This document shows, piece by piece, positions 21,755-35,708 of a stretch of DNA of 64,000 bases. A program made the position numbers and the translations under genes. Below the pieces are notes generated by a model. It was not told the origin of the DNA and ran no database searches. It was given only the letters and a program-made list of their open reading frames with translations. The stretch lies in the NCBI RefSeq assembly GCF_030687145.1, contig NZ_CP117460.1:5518001-5582000 (forward strand), in the 5' to 3' direction. Position 1 is the first letter of the stretch. Every line of letters begins with the position of its first letter. The DNA comes from Pseudomonas sp. FP1742. GTDB lineage: Bacteria; Pseudomonadota; Gammaproteobacteria; Pseudomonadales; Pseudomonadaceae.

Positions 21755-22837
21755 CTACCTCAGCTTCAGGGTGGCAAGGCCGATCAACACGAGAATCACG
21801 GTGATGATCCAGAAACGGACGATCACGCGTGGCTCGGGCCAGCCCTTGAGTTCAAAGTGGTGATGAATCGGTGCCATGCGGAACACACGGCGACCGGTCA
21901 GCTTAAAGGAAGCAACCTGAATGACGACTGACAGGGTCTCCATCACGAACACACCGCCCATGATGAACAGAACGATTTCCTGACGGACGATCACCGCGAT
22001 GGTGCCCAAGGCCGCACCCAGCGCCAACGCGCCGACGTCGCCCATGAAGACCTGCGCCGGGTAGGTGTTGAACCAGAGGAAACCCAGGCCCGCACCAATC
22101 AAGGCGCCGCAGAACACGATCAGCTCACCCGCGCCCGGTACGTAAGGAATCAGCAGGTATTCGGCGAACTTCACGTTACCCGACAGGTAGCAGAAGATCC
22201 CCAGGCCACCGCCGACCATCACAGTGGGCATGATCGCCAGACCGTCGAGGCCGTCGGTCAGGTTGACCGCGTTGCTCGAGCCGACAATCACGAAATAGGT
22301 CAGGACGATGAAGCCGGCGCCCAGCGGAATGCTGTAGTCCTTGAGCATCGGCAGGATCAGGGTGGTTTCCACCGGCGTCGCGGCAGTCATATAAAGGAAG
22401 ATCGCTGCGCCCAGGCCGAATACCGACTGCCAGAAATACTTCCAGCGGCTCGGAAGGCCGCGGGAGTTTTTCTCGATGACCTTGCGGTAGTCGTCGACCC
22501 AGCCGATGGCGCCGAACAGCAGGGTCACCAGCAACACGACCCAAACGTAACGGTTGGTCAGGTCAGCCCAAAGCAATGTGCTGACGCCAATGGAGGAAAG
22601 AATCAGCGCGCCGCCCATGGTCGGGGTACCCGACTTCGACAGGTGCGATTGCGGGCCGTCGTTGCGAACGGATTGACCGATCTGACGGTTCTGCAGAGTA
22701 CGGATCATCCACGGGCCATAGCACAGCGACAAGACCAGCGCGGTCAGCACACCGAGGATCCCGCGCAGGGTCAGGTACTGAAAGACCGCGAAGCCTTTGT
22801 AGAACTGTTGCAGATACTCCGCTAGCAGCAGCAGCAT
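21755..22837 (-). CDS. mraY: Phospho-MurNAc-pentapeptide translocase
   Basis: MraY makes lipid I from UDP-MurNAc-pentapeptide and undecaprenyl phosphate. I start at [12 protein letters not shown] (360 residues, the family's usual length), whose ATG shares one base with the murF stop. It has ten membrane helices. Active-site segments [30 protein letters not shown] and the histidine loop [13 protein letters not shown] are all present. Confidence 0.98.
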   Translation of the reverse strand: MLLLLAEYLQQFYKGFAVFQYLTLRGILGVLTALVLSLCYGPWMIRTLQNRQIGQSVRNDGPQSHLSKSGTPTMGGALILSSIGVSTLLWADLTNRYVWVVLLVTLLFGAIGWVDDYRKVIEKNSRGLPSRWKYFWQSVFGLGAAIFLYMTAATPVETTLILPMLKDYSIPLGAGFIVLTYFVIVGSSNAVNLTDGLDGLAIMPTVMVGGGLGIFCYLSGNVKFAEYLLIPYVPGAGELIVFCGALIGAGLGFLWFNTYPAQVFMGDVGALALGAALGTIAVIVRQEIVLFIMGGVFVMETLSVVIQVASFKLTGRRVFRMAPIHHHFELKGWPEPRVIVRFWIITVILVLIGLATLKLR

Positions 22838-24204
22838 TAATGTTTCTCCAGACTGGTCCCGCACAAAGCGGCGACGATGTTTTCCATCGCGGCGCTGCGC
22901 GAGCCCTTGATCAAAAAGGTAGTGTTTGTGTCCTGCTCGGCTTCCAGGGCCTTGATCAGTTCAGCCTGCGTGCTGAAGTGAAAGGCCTGTTCGCCGAAAG
23001 CGTTCACGGCGTGGACCATCATTGGCCCGACGGCGTAAAGCGCGGAAACCTTGCCGCGGGCGTACGCACCCACATCGCGGTGCCCCTGCTCTGCCCACGC
23101 GCCCAACTCGCCGATATCTCCGAGCACCAAAACGGTGCGACCGGAAAAGCCGGCGAGTATATCAACGGCGGCGCACATAGAGGTGGGGTTCGCGTTGTAT
23201 GTGTCATCGATTACGCGCATGCCGTTAGGCGCCAGTTGCGCGACGGTGCGTCCCTTGACCGGCTGCACCGCGCCAAGGCCGGTGGCGATGCCGAACAGCG
23301 ACACACCCAAAGCATTCGCGGCAGCGGCAGCGGCCATGGCATTGGCGACGTTATGGGTGCCGAGCAGATTCAGCTGAACCCGCTCCACACCTTCAGGGCT
23401 GTGCAGGTTGAACGCCGGGCAACCGCGGGCATCGCGATCCAGGTCGCTGGCATGGAAATCGGCGTTGACGTTGCTCAGGGCAAAAGTCAGCACTTTTCGA
23501 CCGACGGCACGGGTCTTCCAGATGTCGAAGGCCTTGTCGTCGAGATTCAGCACGGCGATGCCATCGGCATCCAGCCCTTCGAGAATCTCGCCCTTGGCTT
23601 CGACGATTTTTTCCGGCCCGCCGAACTCACCGACGTGGGCGGTCCCGGCGTTATTGATGATGGCCACGTGGGGCTTGGTCATGGCGACGGTGTAGGCGAT
23701 TTCGCCGATGCGCGAAGCGCCGAGCTCGATCACCGCAGCGGTATGCTCCGGCGCCAGTTCGAGCAAGGTCAGCGGAGCGCCGAGGTCATTGTTCAGGTTG
23801 CCACGGGTCGCCAACACCGGACCGCGGGTGCGCAGGATGCTCGCCAGCATTTCCTTGACCGTGGTCTTGCCGCTGGACCCGGTAACGGCCGCAACCGGCT
23901 GAGTGAACGCGGCACGGTTGATCGCGCCCAACTGGCCGAGGGCCTGGCGGGTGTCCTTGACCAACAGTTGCGGCAGCGTGCTGTCAGCCACTTCGCGCTC
24001 GACCAGGGCACCGACGGCGCCTTTGGCGGCGACATCATTCAGATAGTCATGACCATCGAAACGCGGGCCGGCCAGAGCGATAAACAGCTGGCCGGGCTTG
24101 ATCGCGCGGCTGTCGATGCTCACGCCGTCGAAGCTGGCATCAGCGGCAACCAGACGGGCATTCAGCGCGCCGGTCAGTTCACTCAGTTTCAAGGCTTTAA
24201 GCAT
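22837..24204 (-). CDS. murF: UDP-MurNAc-tripeptide--D-alanyl-D-alanine ligase
   Basis: MurF completes the cytosolic pentapeptide using the product of DdlB. Of its 455 residues, the P-loop is [13 protein letters not shown] and the central motif is [11 protein letters not shown]. The conserved [11 protein letters not shown] starts the C-terminal domain. It overlaps murE by eight bases. Confidence 0.98.
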   Translation of the reverse strand: MLKALKLSELTGALNARLVAADASFDGVSIDSRAIKPGQLFIALAGPRFDGHDYLNDVAAKGAVGALVEREVADSTLPQLLVKDTRQALGQLGAINRAAFTQPVAAVTGSSGKTTVKEMLASILRTRGPVLATRGNLNNDLGAPLTLLELAPEHTAAVIELGASRIGEIAYTVAMTKPHVAIINNAGTAHVGEFGGPEKIVEAKGEILEGLDADGIAVLNLDDKAFDIWKTRAVGRKVLTFALSNVNADFHASDLDRDARGCPAFNLHSPEGVERVQLNLLGTHNVANAMAAAAAANALGVSLFGIATGLGAVQPVKGRTVAQLAPNGMRVIDDTYNANPTSMCAAVDILAGFSGRTVLVLGDIGELGAWAEQGHRDVGAYARGKVSALYAVGPMMVHAVNAFGEQAFHFSTQAELIKALEAEQDTNTTFLIKGSRSAAMENIVAALCGTSLEKH

Positions 24205-25659
24205 GGGCCACCTCCCACGCGGTCAGGGCATGATCGGCCTCGACCAGATCGGAGAAAGCGTGGCGCTCGCCGTTGATTTCCTGATAGTCCTCGTGGCCTT
24301 TACCGGCCAGGACAATCACGTCATCCGCCGAAGCACCGGCGATCAACTGGGCAATCGCCTGGCCACGGCCGGCGACGAAGGTGACTTTATCCACAGCGGT
24401 AAAACCGGCGCGGATGTCGTCGAAAATCACGGAGGGGTCTTCAGTGCGCGGGTTGTCGTCGGTGACCAGTACGCCATCGGCCAGGCGCTCGACCACTTCG
24501 GCCATCAACGGACGCTTGCCGCGATCGCGATCACCGCCACAGCCGAACAGGCACAACAACCGGCCTTTGGCGTGAGGACGCAGGGCCATCAAGACTTTTT
24601 CCAGCGCATCCGGGGTGTGGGCGTAATCGACCACCACCAACGGCTGAGTGCCGCCGCCCAGACGCTGCATGCGACCGGCCGGACCTTCGAGTTTCGGCAG
24701 CACGTTGAGGATTTCGTCCAGCGCGTAGTCCAGACCGAGCAAGGCACCGACCGCGGCTAACACGTTGCTCAGGTTGAAACGGCCGAGCAAGGTGCTGCGC
24801 AAATGGTGCTCGCCCTGAGGCGTTACCAATGTGGCGCGCACGCCTTCATCATTGAACTGCGCTTCGCGGCAATACAGGTATGCGCTGGAGTCTTCCAGGC
24901 TGTAAGTGATCAACCGCGACTCACCCTCATCAGCCGCCAGTTGCCGGCCAAAATCGTCGTCGAGGTTGACCACCCGGCACTTCAGATCATTCCAGGCAAA
25001 CAACTTGGCCTTGGTTTCGCCATAGGCCTGCATGGTGCCGTGGTAATCCAGATGATCGCGCGACAGGTTGGTCATTACCGCTACATCGAAGGCCAATGCG
25101 GTTACACGGCCCTGATCCAGCCCATGGGAAGAGACTTCCATGGCCACGGCTTTGGCGCCGGCTTTCTTCAAATCGGCAAGGGTCGCCTGCACCGCAATCG
25201 GATTCGGCGTAGTGTGCAGGCCGCTTTCCAGCGCGCCGTAGAAACCGGAGCCCAGGGTACCAACGATGCCGCAGTGTTGACCGAGCAAATCGAGGGCTTG
25301 CGCGACCAATTGAGTCACGCTGGTCTTACCGTTGGTGCCGGTCACGCCAATCAGATTGAGGTGACGGCTCGGGTCGCCATAAAAGCGCCCCGCGATGTCC
25401 GACAGTTGTGCCGCCAGGCCTTTGACCGGAATCATCGGCACATCGGTAATCGGCAGCACGGTCGCGCCTTCGACTTCATACGCTACGGCAGCGGCACCGC
25501 GCTGCAAGGCGTCGGCGATGTGCGCACGGCCGTCGAACTTGCCGCCCGGGACCGCGAGGAACAAATCGCCGGCCCGTACGTTACGGCTGTCCAGCGCCAA
25601 TTCGCGGATCAATAGATCATGGCCGGCGTGGGCGAAAATCTTGTTCAGGCTCAGCGACA

Positions 25660-25660
<1 letters not shown>
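24197..25660 (-). CDS. murE: UDP-MurNAc-L-Ala-D-Glu--meso-diaminopimelate ligase
   Basis: MurE adds the third residue of the peptide stem. It is 487 residues long with P-loop GVTGTNGKTSVTQL. The specificity motif DNPRTEDP (in VTDDNPRTEDPS) is the version that selects meso-diaminopimelate, as expected for a Gram-negative wall. Its start overlaps the ftsI stop by one base. Confidence 0.98.
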
Positions 25661-27688
<2,028 letters not shown>

Positions 27689-27692
<4 letters not shown>

Positions 27693-28636
27693 CGCAGTTT
27701 CTCCGCGACACGCATGATGGCGCTACGGGAACGTGGGTTGGCTTTGAGTTCGGCCTCGGAGGCGGACTGCGCTTTGCCATGGACTTTGATTTTCGGTTCG
27801 AAGGCGACGTGACGTACCGGCAAGTTGCGCGGCAAATTGTCGGACTCGCCTTTCACCAGTTTGCGCATGAACAATTTGACGATGCGGTCTTCCAGCGAAT
27901 GGAAGCTGATCACTACCAGACGACCGCCGATTTCCAGGCACTCCAGCGCAGCTTCAAGGCCGGCTTCCAGATCGCCCAATTCATTGTTGACGTGAATGCG
28001 CAGCCCCTGGAATGCGCGAGTGGCCGGGTTCTTGCCTTTTTCCCACGCAGGGTTGGCGACTTTCAGCACTTCAGCCAGATCGGCGGTGCGCTCGAATGGC
28101 TTGATGTCGCGACGTTCGGCTACGGCGCGCGCCATGCGGCCGGAGAAACGTTCTTCACCGTATTCCTTGAATACCCGGGCGATTTCTTCCACCGGCGCGG
28201 TGTTGACGAACTCGGCGGCACTGATCCCGCGGGACGGGTCCATGCGCATGTCCAATGGACCGTCGTTGAGAAAACTGAAACCGCGTTCAGGGTCGTCGAG
28301 CTGCGGAGAAGACACGCCGAGGTCGAGCAGAACACCGCTGACCTTGCCGGCCAGACCGCGTTCGGCGACTTCCGAACCGAGCTCGGCAAAGCTGCGCTGT
28401 ACAACGACAAAGCGGCCGTCTTCGGCCGCTAGCGTTTGCCCGGTGGCAATCGCTTGAGGATCTTTGTCGAATCCGAGCAACCGGCCATCAGGCCCGAGCT
28501 TGCTGAGGATCAACCGACTGTGCCCGCCGCGTCCGAACGTGCCGTCCAGATAGCAGCCATCAGGACGTACGGCGAGAGCCTCGACGGCTTCGTCAAGCAG
28601 TACGGTGATGTGGTTAAAGCCGCTATCAATAGTCAC
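27689..28636 (-). CDS. rsmH: 16S rRNA (cytosine-1402-N4)-methyltransferase
   Basis: RsmH (MraW) methylates N4 of C1402 in the ribosomal P site. Its 315 residues show the SAM-binding segment [16 protein letters not shown], the [14 protein letters not shown] motif and the C-terminal [13 protein letters not shown] signature. RsmI, the 2'-O partner that modifies the same base, is encoded a little further along at 29.9-30.8 kb. Confidence 0.98.
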
Positions 28637-29088
28637 AGGATCAAATCACGCAGTTCATCAGGCATGGCGCCCGGTTGTTGAATGGCAGCCAGGTCAGCGG
28701 CAGAAACCGCATTCCAGGCATCCTCGTCCCACAATTGGAACTTGTTCAGTTGGCCCACCAACATTGCGCGCTTATCCAACTTGGCATATTCGCGAAGACG
28801 CGGCGGAACCAGAAAACGACCACTGCCATCGAGCTCGAGGTCGACGGCATTACCAATCAGTAAACGTTGCAGGCGGCGGTTTTCTTCGCGAAGCGAAGGC
28901 AGTGCGCGCAGTTTGGTTTCGATAATTTCCCACTCATCGAGGGGATAAACACACAAACACGGATCAACGGCATCGATGGTGACGATTAATTGACCGGAAC
29001 TACGCGAAACGAGCTCGTCACGGTACCGGCTCGGCATGGCGAGACGGCCCTTTGCATCGAGACTGATAGCGTTAGCTCCGCGAAACAC
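28633..29088 (-). CDS. mraZ: Transcriptional regulator MraZ
   Basis: MraZ is the AbrB-like DNA-binding protein that opens the division-cell wall operon and represses it. Its 151 residues contain two SpoVT/AbrB-type half-domains: [23 protein letters not shown] at the N-terminus and the second copy around [21 protein letters not shown]. It assembles as a ring that contacts several repeats of DNA. Three such repeats lie just upstream of this gene. It overlaps rsmH by four bases. Confidence 0.97.
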   Translation of the reverse strand: MFRGANAISLDAKGRLAMPSRYRDELVSRSSGQLIVTIDAVDPCLCVYPLDEWEIIETKLRALPSLREENRRLQRLLIGNAVDLELDGSGRFLVPPRLREYAKLDKRAMLVGQLNKFQLWDEDAWNAVSAADLAAIQQPGAMPDELRDLIL

Positions 29089-29130
29089 GTCAGCGTTTCT
29101 CCAAATATTAGCGTTTTGCGCTCAAAAAAC

Positions 29131-29156
29131 CCACTTCATGCCACTTTCCGCCACTT
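29131..29156 (-). promoter_or_regulatory. Three MraZ-type operator boxes with 10-bp period
   Basis: Read on the minus strand, AAGTGG occurs three times in direct repeat (29156-29151, 29146-29141, 29136-29131), exactly 10 bp apart. They lie between the predicted transcription start and mraZ. GTGG repeats at one-turn spacing are the known recognition pattern of MraZ, so autorepression of the operon is expected. Confidence 0.82.
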
Positions 29157-29162
29157 GCGCAC

Positions 29163-29192
29163 ACTATAGGAATGCCCCCACCACACCGTCAA
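29163..29192 (-). promoter_or_regulatory. sigma70-type promoter of the division and cell wall operon
   Basis: On the minus strand, TTGACG (29192-29187) and TATAGT (29168-29163) are separated by 18 bp. Transcription would start near 29156, at the edge of the MraZ boxes and about 68 bases before the mraZ ATG. It is a close match to the consensus, as expected for an operon of 16 essential or near-essential genes. Confidence 0.75.
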
Positions 29193-29451
29193 GGCGCGGA
29201 TAGAAGGAAAAGCCTTACAGAACGGAGATTTAGGAGCGCAAAAGGAGGGGGAACGAGAATCTGACGGCTGAATTTGTTCAATAACTTGAATCAGCACAGA
29301 AGGCTGGATTCAGAAGTTAAAGTAGTTTGTTAAGAGTAAGATTTTTTCGGTATTACAAAAGCGCTTCTGCTATTGATTCAGCAGGGAGGGAAATTGCCAT
29401 TACACACATCGCGCACATCACTGCCAAAGATTGAAGCAGAGAAGAAAAAAA

Positions 29452-29806
29452 GGTGGAGAGTCGATCTGTAAGCCGGGTTCTGTCTTGAACAGTCATTCGT
29501 CTACGATGGCCATCACTGGACATCTTTAGCAACCTACCCGGTCCCAGCGCGGGCCACGCCTTGGGACCCTATTTGGTCTTGCTCCAAGTGGGGTTTACCT
29601 AGCCACGAACTGTTGCCAGACGTGCGGTGCGCTCTTACCGCACCTTTTCACCCTTACCGGCGCCGAAGCGCTTAGGCGGTTATTTTCTGTGGCACTTTCC
29701 GTAGGCTCACGCCTCCCAGGCATTACCTGGCACTTCGCCCTATGGAGCCCGGACTTTCCTCCCCCCCCTAATTTTCATAGGAGGCAGCGACTGTCCGATC
29801 GACTCT
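29452..29806 (-). ncRNA. rnpB: RNase P RNA (M1 RNA)
   Basis: This is the catalytic RNA that matures tRNA 5' ends. On the minus strand it contains the universally conserved GAGGAAAGTCCGGGCTCC near its 5' end, the GGTAAGGGTGAAAAGGTGCG core segment and the 3' conserved AGAACCCGGCTTACAGATCG. The ends pair (AGAGTCGATC with GATCGACTCT). A T run at 29451-29444 follows the 3' end and should terminate it. Ends are set by eye to within a few bases. rnpB between mraZ and rsmI matches the Pseudomonas gene order I know. Confidence 0.96.
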
Positions 29807-29881
29807 CCGCCGCGAAGGTTAACGGCAGAGCGACCGAAGAACAAGCGCTAAAAGCCTCTGGCCGGCACTGTGCGTCGGTTT

Positions 29882-30754
29882 TTACTCGCCCTTCTGTTTA
29901 TCCAGAGCGACCTGATAGAGCACATTCTTGCGCTCGCCGGTTATTTGCGCCGCCAATGCGGCCGCACGCTTGAGCGGCATTTCTTCGAGCAACAGATTGA
30001 GGATACGCATGGCCTCGCTGCTGACAGCGTCTTCTGTTTCCGGGGCAGTCCAGCCGGCGACCAGCACTACGCACTCACCGCGCTGCTGGTTGCTGTCCGA
30101 TTCGACGAACTCGCGCAATTCGGCCAGCGGCAAGCCTTTAAGGGTTTCGAAGGTCTTGGTCAGTTCGCGCGCCAGCAACGCCGGGCGCTCGGCGCCGAAG
30201 ACCAGCTCCATGTCCTGCAGGCATTCAAGGATGCGGTGGGGGGCTTCATAAAAAATCAGCGTGCGCGGCTCTTCTTTTATCAGCTCCAGGCGAGCGCGCC
30301 GGCCGACCGCCTTGGCCGGCAAAAACCCCTCGAAAATGAAACGGTCCGATGGCAACCCCGCCGCCGACAATGCCGCGATCAATGCGCAGGCGCCCGGAAC
30401 CGGCACCACATTGATCCCGGCGGCGCGGGCCTGACGCACCAGGTGATAACCCGGATCGGAAATCAGCGGTGTCCCGGCGTCGGAGATCAACGCCACATCG
30501 TCGCCCGCCAACAGACGTGTGATAAAACGACTGCCTTCATCCCGCTCGTTGTGTTCATGGCAGGCCGCCAGCGGCGTGGGGATGCCGAAATGCTGCATCA
30601 ATCGCTGGGAGTGACGAGTGTCTTCGGCAGCGATCAAGGAAACCTCGCGCAGGATCTTCAGCGCGCGCGCACTGATGTCGTCCAGGTTGCCGATGGGCGT
30701 CGCCACCACATAAAGCGAGCCAGCAGCGGAATTCAAAGCACCTGGAGCAGTCAA
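29882..30754 (-). CDS. rsmI: 16S rRNA (cytidine-1402-2'-O)-methyltransferase
   Basis: RsmI 2'-O-methylates C1402, complementing RsmH. I start at a TTG at 30754, preceded by GAGGTG seven bases upstream, giving about 290 residues that begin TAPGALNSAAGSLYVVATPIGNL, as pseudomonad RsmI proteins do. ATG codons at 30787 and 30805 lack ribosome sites. The tetrapyrrole-methylase fold is clear: YVVATPIGNLDDIS, EDTRHS, ALISDAGTPLISDPGYHLV and FEGFLPAK. Confidence 0.93.
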   Translation of the reverse strand: MTAPGALNSAAGSLYVVATPIGNLDDISARALKILREVSLIAAEDTRHSQRLMQHFGIPTPLAACHEHNERDEGSRFITRLLAGDDVALISDAGTPLISDPGYHLVRQARAAGINVVPVPGACALIAALSAAGLPSDRFIFEGFLPAKAVGRRARLELIKEEPRTLIFYEAPHRILECLQDMELVFGAERPALLARELTKTFETLKGLPLAELREFVESDSNQQRGECVVLVAGWTAPETEDAVSSEAMRILNLLLEEMPLKRAAALAAQITGERKNVLYQVALDKQKGE

Positions 30755-30964
30755 AGCGCACACCTCATGATCGGTAAAAGCCGCCATTGTAGCGCGTAGC
30801 GACATTCGTGATACCTGCGAGCAACCCTCGGTTTTCCGCCCTTTTGTGCAGTGCAGCAACATTTGCACGAGCTAAATTGATCGATTCACGCCAGTAACAT
30901 CGCGCCCCGGCCAGCGCTTGGGTACAATTCCACGCTAATTTGATCGAGTATCAGGAACACTTAC

Positions 30965-32775
30965 ATGATCGCTTGCCTGCGGCTGTTCTCTGCCCTCTGC
31001 CTCGCTGCCTTGCTGGCGGCTTGCGCCAGCTCACCCTCCTCCAGCCTTGGCGAACTTCCTCGGACCCCGGATGCCAGTATCGAGCAACTGCTCGAACAGG
31101 CCGCCCAAAGCAAAACGCCGGACAAGGCAGCCTTGCTGCGCTTGAGTGCGGCTGACCTGGCTTATCGTCAGGGCAATGCCGGCCAGTCCGCGCAAATCCT
31201 GCAACAAGTACCGATGGAACAACTCAAGCCTGGCCAACAGGTCTTCGCCAGCACCCTGGCGGCTGAGTTGGCGATGGTGCGCAATCAACCCAAAGCGGCG
31301 CTGACGGCCTTGAGCCATCCGAGCCTGCAACGCCTGAGCGAACTGCCAGTCGAACAACAGGTTCGTACCGGCACCGTCCATGCCCGCGCCCTTGAGGCCG
31401 ATGGCCAGACTCTGGCCGCCGCCCGGGAACGCATTTTCATCGCGCCCATGCTGAACGATGAAGCCGCGAGTAAAAACCACGAAGCCATCTGGACCCTGAT
31501 CGCCTCGCTGCCAACCGATCAATTGCAGCCGACCACCGACGACGACCTCGGCGGCTGGTTGAGCCTGGCCCAGGCAGTGAAAACGGCCGGCACCCTGGAA
31601 CAGCAACAAGCCGCGATCGACAACTGGCGCGCGAAGAATCCAAAGCACCCGGCTGCCATCCAGCTGCCGTTGCCACTGACCAAGCTTAAAGAACTGGCCA
31701 GCCAGCCCCTGAGCAAAATTGCCCTGCTGCTGCCGCAAGACGGCCCGCTGGCTTCGGTCGGCAAAGCATTACGCGAAGGCTTCATGGCCGCTCACTACCA
31801 GGCGCAACAAGCCGGGCAGAAGCCGCCAGCCATCGAGTTCTATGACAGCTCGCGCCTGACTTCCCTCGACGAGTTCTATCGCAAGGCCCAGGCCGACGGC
31901 GTGCAACTGGTGGTAGGACCGCTGGAAAAACCGCTGGTCAAACAACTCAGCGCTCGCCCGCAATTGCCGATCACCACTCTGGCGTTGAACTACAGCGAAG
32001 GCGAACAAGGTCCGGCCCAGCTGTTCCAGTTCGGCCTTGCCGCTGAAGACGAAGCGCGCGAAGTATCCCGTCGTGCACGCGCCGATGGCCTGCATCGCGC
32101 CGCCATCATGGTGCCGAAAGGCGAATGGGGCGACCGCGTACTCAGGGCGTTCAGCCAGGATTGGCAAGCCAACGGCGGCAGCATTGTCGCCACCGAGCGT
32201 GTCGATCAACCGGTGCAACTGGCCCAGCAGATTGCCGACATGTTCCAACTGCGCCAGAGCGAAGGCCGCGCCAAGAGCCTGCAAAGCACCGTTGGCTCGC
32301 AGGTAGCCGCCCAGCCTTCGCGTCGTCAGGACATCGAGTTCATCTTCCTGGCCGCAACCCCACAACAGGCTCAACAGATCAAACCGACCCTGAACTTCCA
32401 GTACGCGGGCGATGTACCGGTTTACGCCACCTCCCACGTGTTCAGCGCCAGCGGCGACCAGAACCAGTACAACGACATGAACGGCATTCGCTTCTGCGAA
32501 ACCCCATGGCTGCTGGATGCCAACGACCCGCTGCGCAAACAGGTCACCGCACAATGGCCACAAGCCGGTGGCAGCCTGGGCCGTCTGTACGCGATGGGCG
32601 TTGACGCCTATCGCCTGGCACCGCGCCTGGGGCAACTCAAGGCCTTGCCGGACAGCCGCATCGAAGGCCAGTCGGGCAGCCTGGGCATGACTCAGAATCA
32701 ACGGGTCGAGCGTCAGCTGCCATGGGCACAGTTCGTCAGTGGTCAGGTTCAACGCCTGCCGGACACCTCGCGCTG

Positions 32776-32776
<1 letters not shown>
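30965..32776 (+). CDS. lpoA: Outer-membrane lipoprotein LpoA, PBP1a activator
   Basis: LpoA (YraM) reaches from the outer membrane through peptidoglycan to activate PBP1a. Of its 603 residues, a lipoprotein signal ends in the lipobox LLAAC (Cys20). The N-terminal half is a TPR-like helical array. The C-terminal half resembles a periplasmic ligand-binding fold (KIALLLPQDGPLASVGKALREGF). It is divergent from rsmI and starts the lpoA-yraN-diaA-dolP gene order. Its TGA overlaps the yraN ATG. Confidence 0.95.
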
Positions 32777-34411
<1,635 letters not shown>

Positions 34412-34476
34412 TACTTGCTTACCGGCGATGGCATCCTTGAGATCGCCTTCGCCGGCAAGCCTGGCCCCTACAGTAA

Positions 34477-34510
34477 TAAAAAAGGCGATCCTTGCGGATC
34501 GCCTTTTTTA
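34477..34510. terminator. Bidirectional terminator between dolP and sspB
   Basis: AAAAAAGGCGATCC-TTGC-GGATCGCCTTTTTT is a perfect hairpin with an A run before and a T run after, so it can terminate both converging operons. Confidence 0.95.
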
Positions 34511-34924
34511 TTACTTCACCACCTTCAAACTTGGTCGACCGCTGGGACGCGGTGGCTCGCTGTCGGGTGGCGGAACATCATCATCCGGCTCGATGTCTTC
34601 CTCGTCCTCTAGCGGCGATTCCATATCGAACACCATGCCTTGGCCGTTCTCCCGAGCGTAAATGCCCAGGATCGACGCGATAGGCACGTACAGCGTGTGC
34701 GGCACACCACCGAAGCGCCCCTCGAAACTGACCGCCTCGTTATCCATGTGCAAATGACGCACGGCTGCCGGGGATACGTTCAGGACAATCTGCCCGTCAC
34801 TGGCAAAACCCTGAGGCACCTGCACCGACGGATACTCGGAATTGACCAGCATGTGCGGGGTGCAATCGTTGTCCACAATCCACTCGTAGAGCGCGCGGAC
34901 CAGATAAGGTCGACTGGAGTTCAT
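34511..34924 (-). CDS. sspB: ClpXP adaptor, stringent starvation protein B
   Basis: SspB binds ssrA-tagged peptides and hands them to ClpXP. Its 137 residues comprise the globular domain (SSRPYLVRALYEWIVDNDCTPHMLV...), a flexible acidic, proline-rich linker (EDEEDIEPDDDVPPP) and the C-terminal ClpX-docking tail RPSLKVVK. It lies 16 bases after sspA, on the same strand. Confidence 0.97.
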   Translation of the reverse strand: MNSSRPYLVRALYEWIVDNDCTPHMLVNSEYPSVQVPQGFASDGQIVLNVSPAAVRHLHMDNEAVSFEGRFGGVPHTLYVPIASILGIYARENGQGMVFDMESPLEDEEDIEPDDDVPPPDSEPPRPSGRPSLKVVK

Positions 34925-34940
34925 AGCGGCTCCTTAAGCC

Positions 34941-35558
34941 TTAGCGCATATCGCGTTCGACACCAGACAGACTCGCCTGGAAAGCCTCACGCGCAAACGA
35001 GCGCTCCATGTAATCAAGCAGCGGCTTGGCAGGCCGCGGCAGTTCTATACCCAGAATCGGCAATCGCCAGAGTATTGGCAATAGGCAGCAATCCACCAGA
35101 CTTTGTTCCTCACTGAGGAAAAACGGCTTGTCGGCGAATAACGGCGACACGCCTGTCAGGCTTTCGCGCAGCTCTTTACGAGCCACTACACGGGCTGCTT
35201 CCTTGGTCCGCGAATCCAGAATCAGATCCACCAGGCCACACCAGTCACGCTGAATACGATGAATCAGCAGACGGCTGTTGGCACGCGCCACGGGATAAAC
35301 CGGCAGTAACGGCGGGTGCGGGTAACGCTCATCCAGATATTCCATCACCACGGTCGACTCCCACAACGCCAGGTCACGATCGACCAGGGTGGGCAGGCTT
35401 CCGTAAGGGTTCACTTCAATCAGTTTAGGTGGCTGGCGACCAGCCTCCACGTAAATGATCTCGGCGCTGACACCCTTCTCTGCAAGTACGATGCGCACTC
35501 GGTGGGAATAGTGGTCGGCGGGGTCGGAGTAACAGGCCAACCGATTGGTCACGCCCAT
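34941..35558 (-). CDS. sspA: Stringent starvation protein A (RNA polymerase-associated)
   Basis: SspA has a glutathione-S-transferase fold but acts by binding sigma70 RNA polymerase under starvation and stress. Of its 205 residues, the N-terminal thioredoxin-like domain has [22 protein letters not shown] and [14 protein letters not shown], followed by a helical C-terminal domain. A good AGGAGG site precedes the ATG. Downstream of petABC, it is separated from petC by a large terminator hairpin. Confidence 0.96.
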   Translation of the reverse strand: MGVTNRLACYSDPADHYSHRVRIVLAEKGVSAEIIYVEAGRQPPKLIEVNPYGSLPTLVDRDLALWESTVVMEYLDERYPHPPLLPVYPVARANSRLLIHRIQRDWCGLVDLILDSRTKEAARVVARKELRESLTGVSPLFADKPFFLSEEQSLVDCCLLPILWRLPILGIELPRPAKPLLDYMERSFAREAFQASLSGVERDMR

Positions 35559-35595
35559 GGCGGTCCTCCTCGCTTGTTGAAATTATCGAAAACGG

Positions 35596-35682
35596 AAAAA
35601 CACGCGCGCCCAGAGGGCGCCTCCCGTAACGCCTGGATCACCAGACTCGTTACACCTTCAGAGACGCCCCTGGGCGCGCGCG
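35596..35682 (-). terminator. Large terminator hairpin after petABC
   Basis: CGCGCGCCCAG (from 35603) pairs with CTGGGCGCGCG (to 35682), with more imperfect pairing inside (GTAACG with CGTTAC). On the minus strand the stem is followed by five T residues. The stem-loop is unusually long, about 80 nt, for a terminator. It separates the bc1 operon from sspAB. Confidence 0.75.
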
Positions 35683-35708
35683 ATTAACAGCAATGGCTTA
35701 CAGCTTAA

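Noticed and set aside
28670..29880. Plus-strand open frames across mraZ and rnpB, including one of 94 codons at 29689
   Set aside because: They overlap mraZ and RNase P RNA, and conserved RNA structure explains the sequence.
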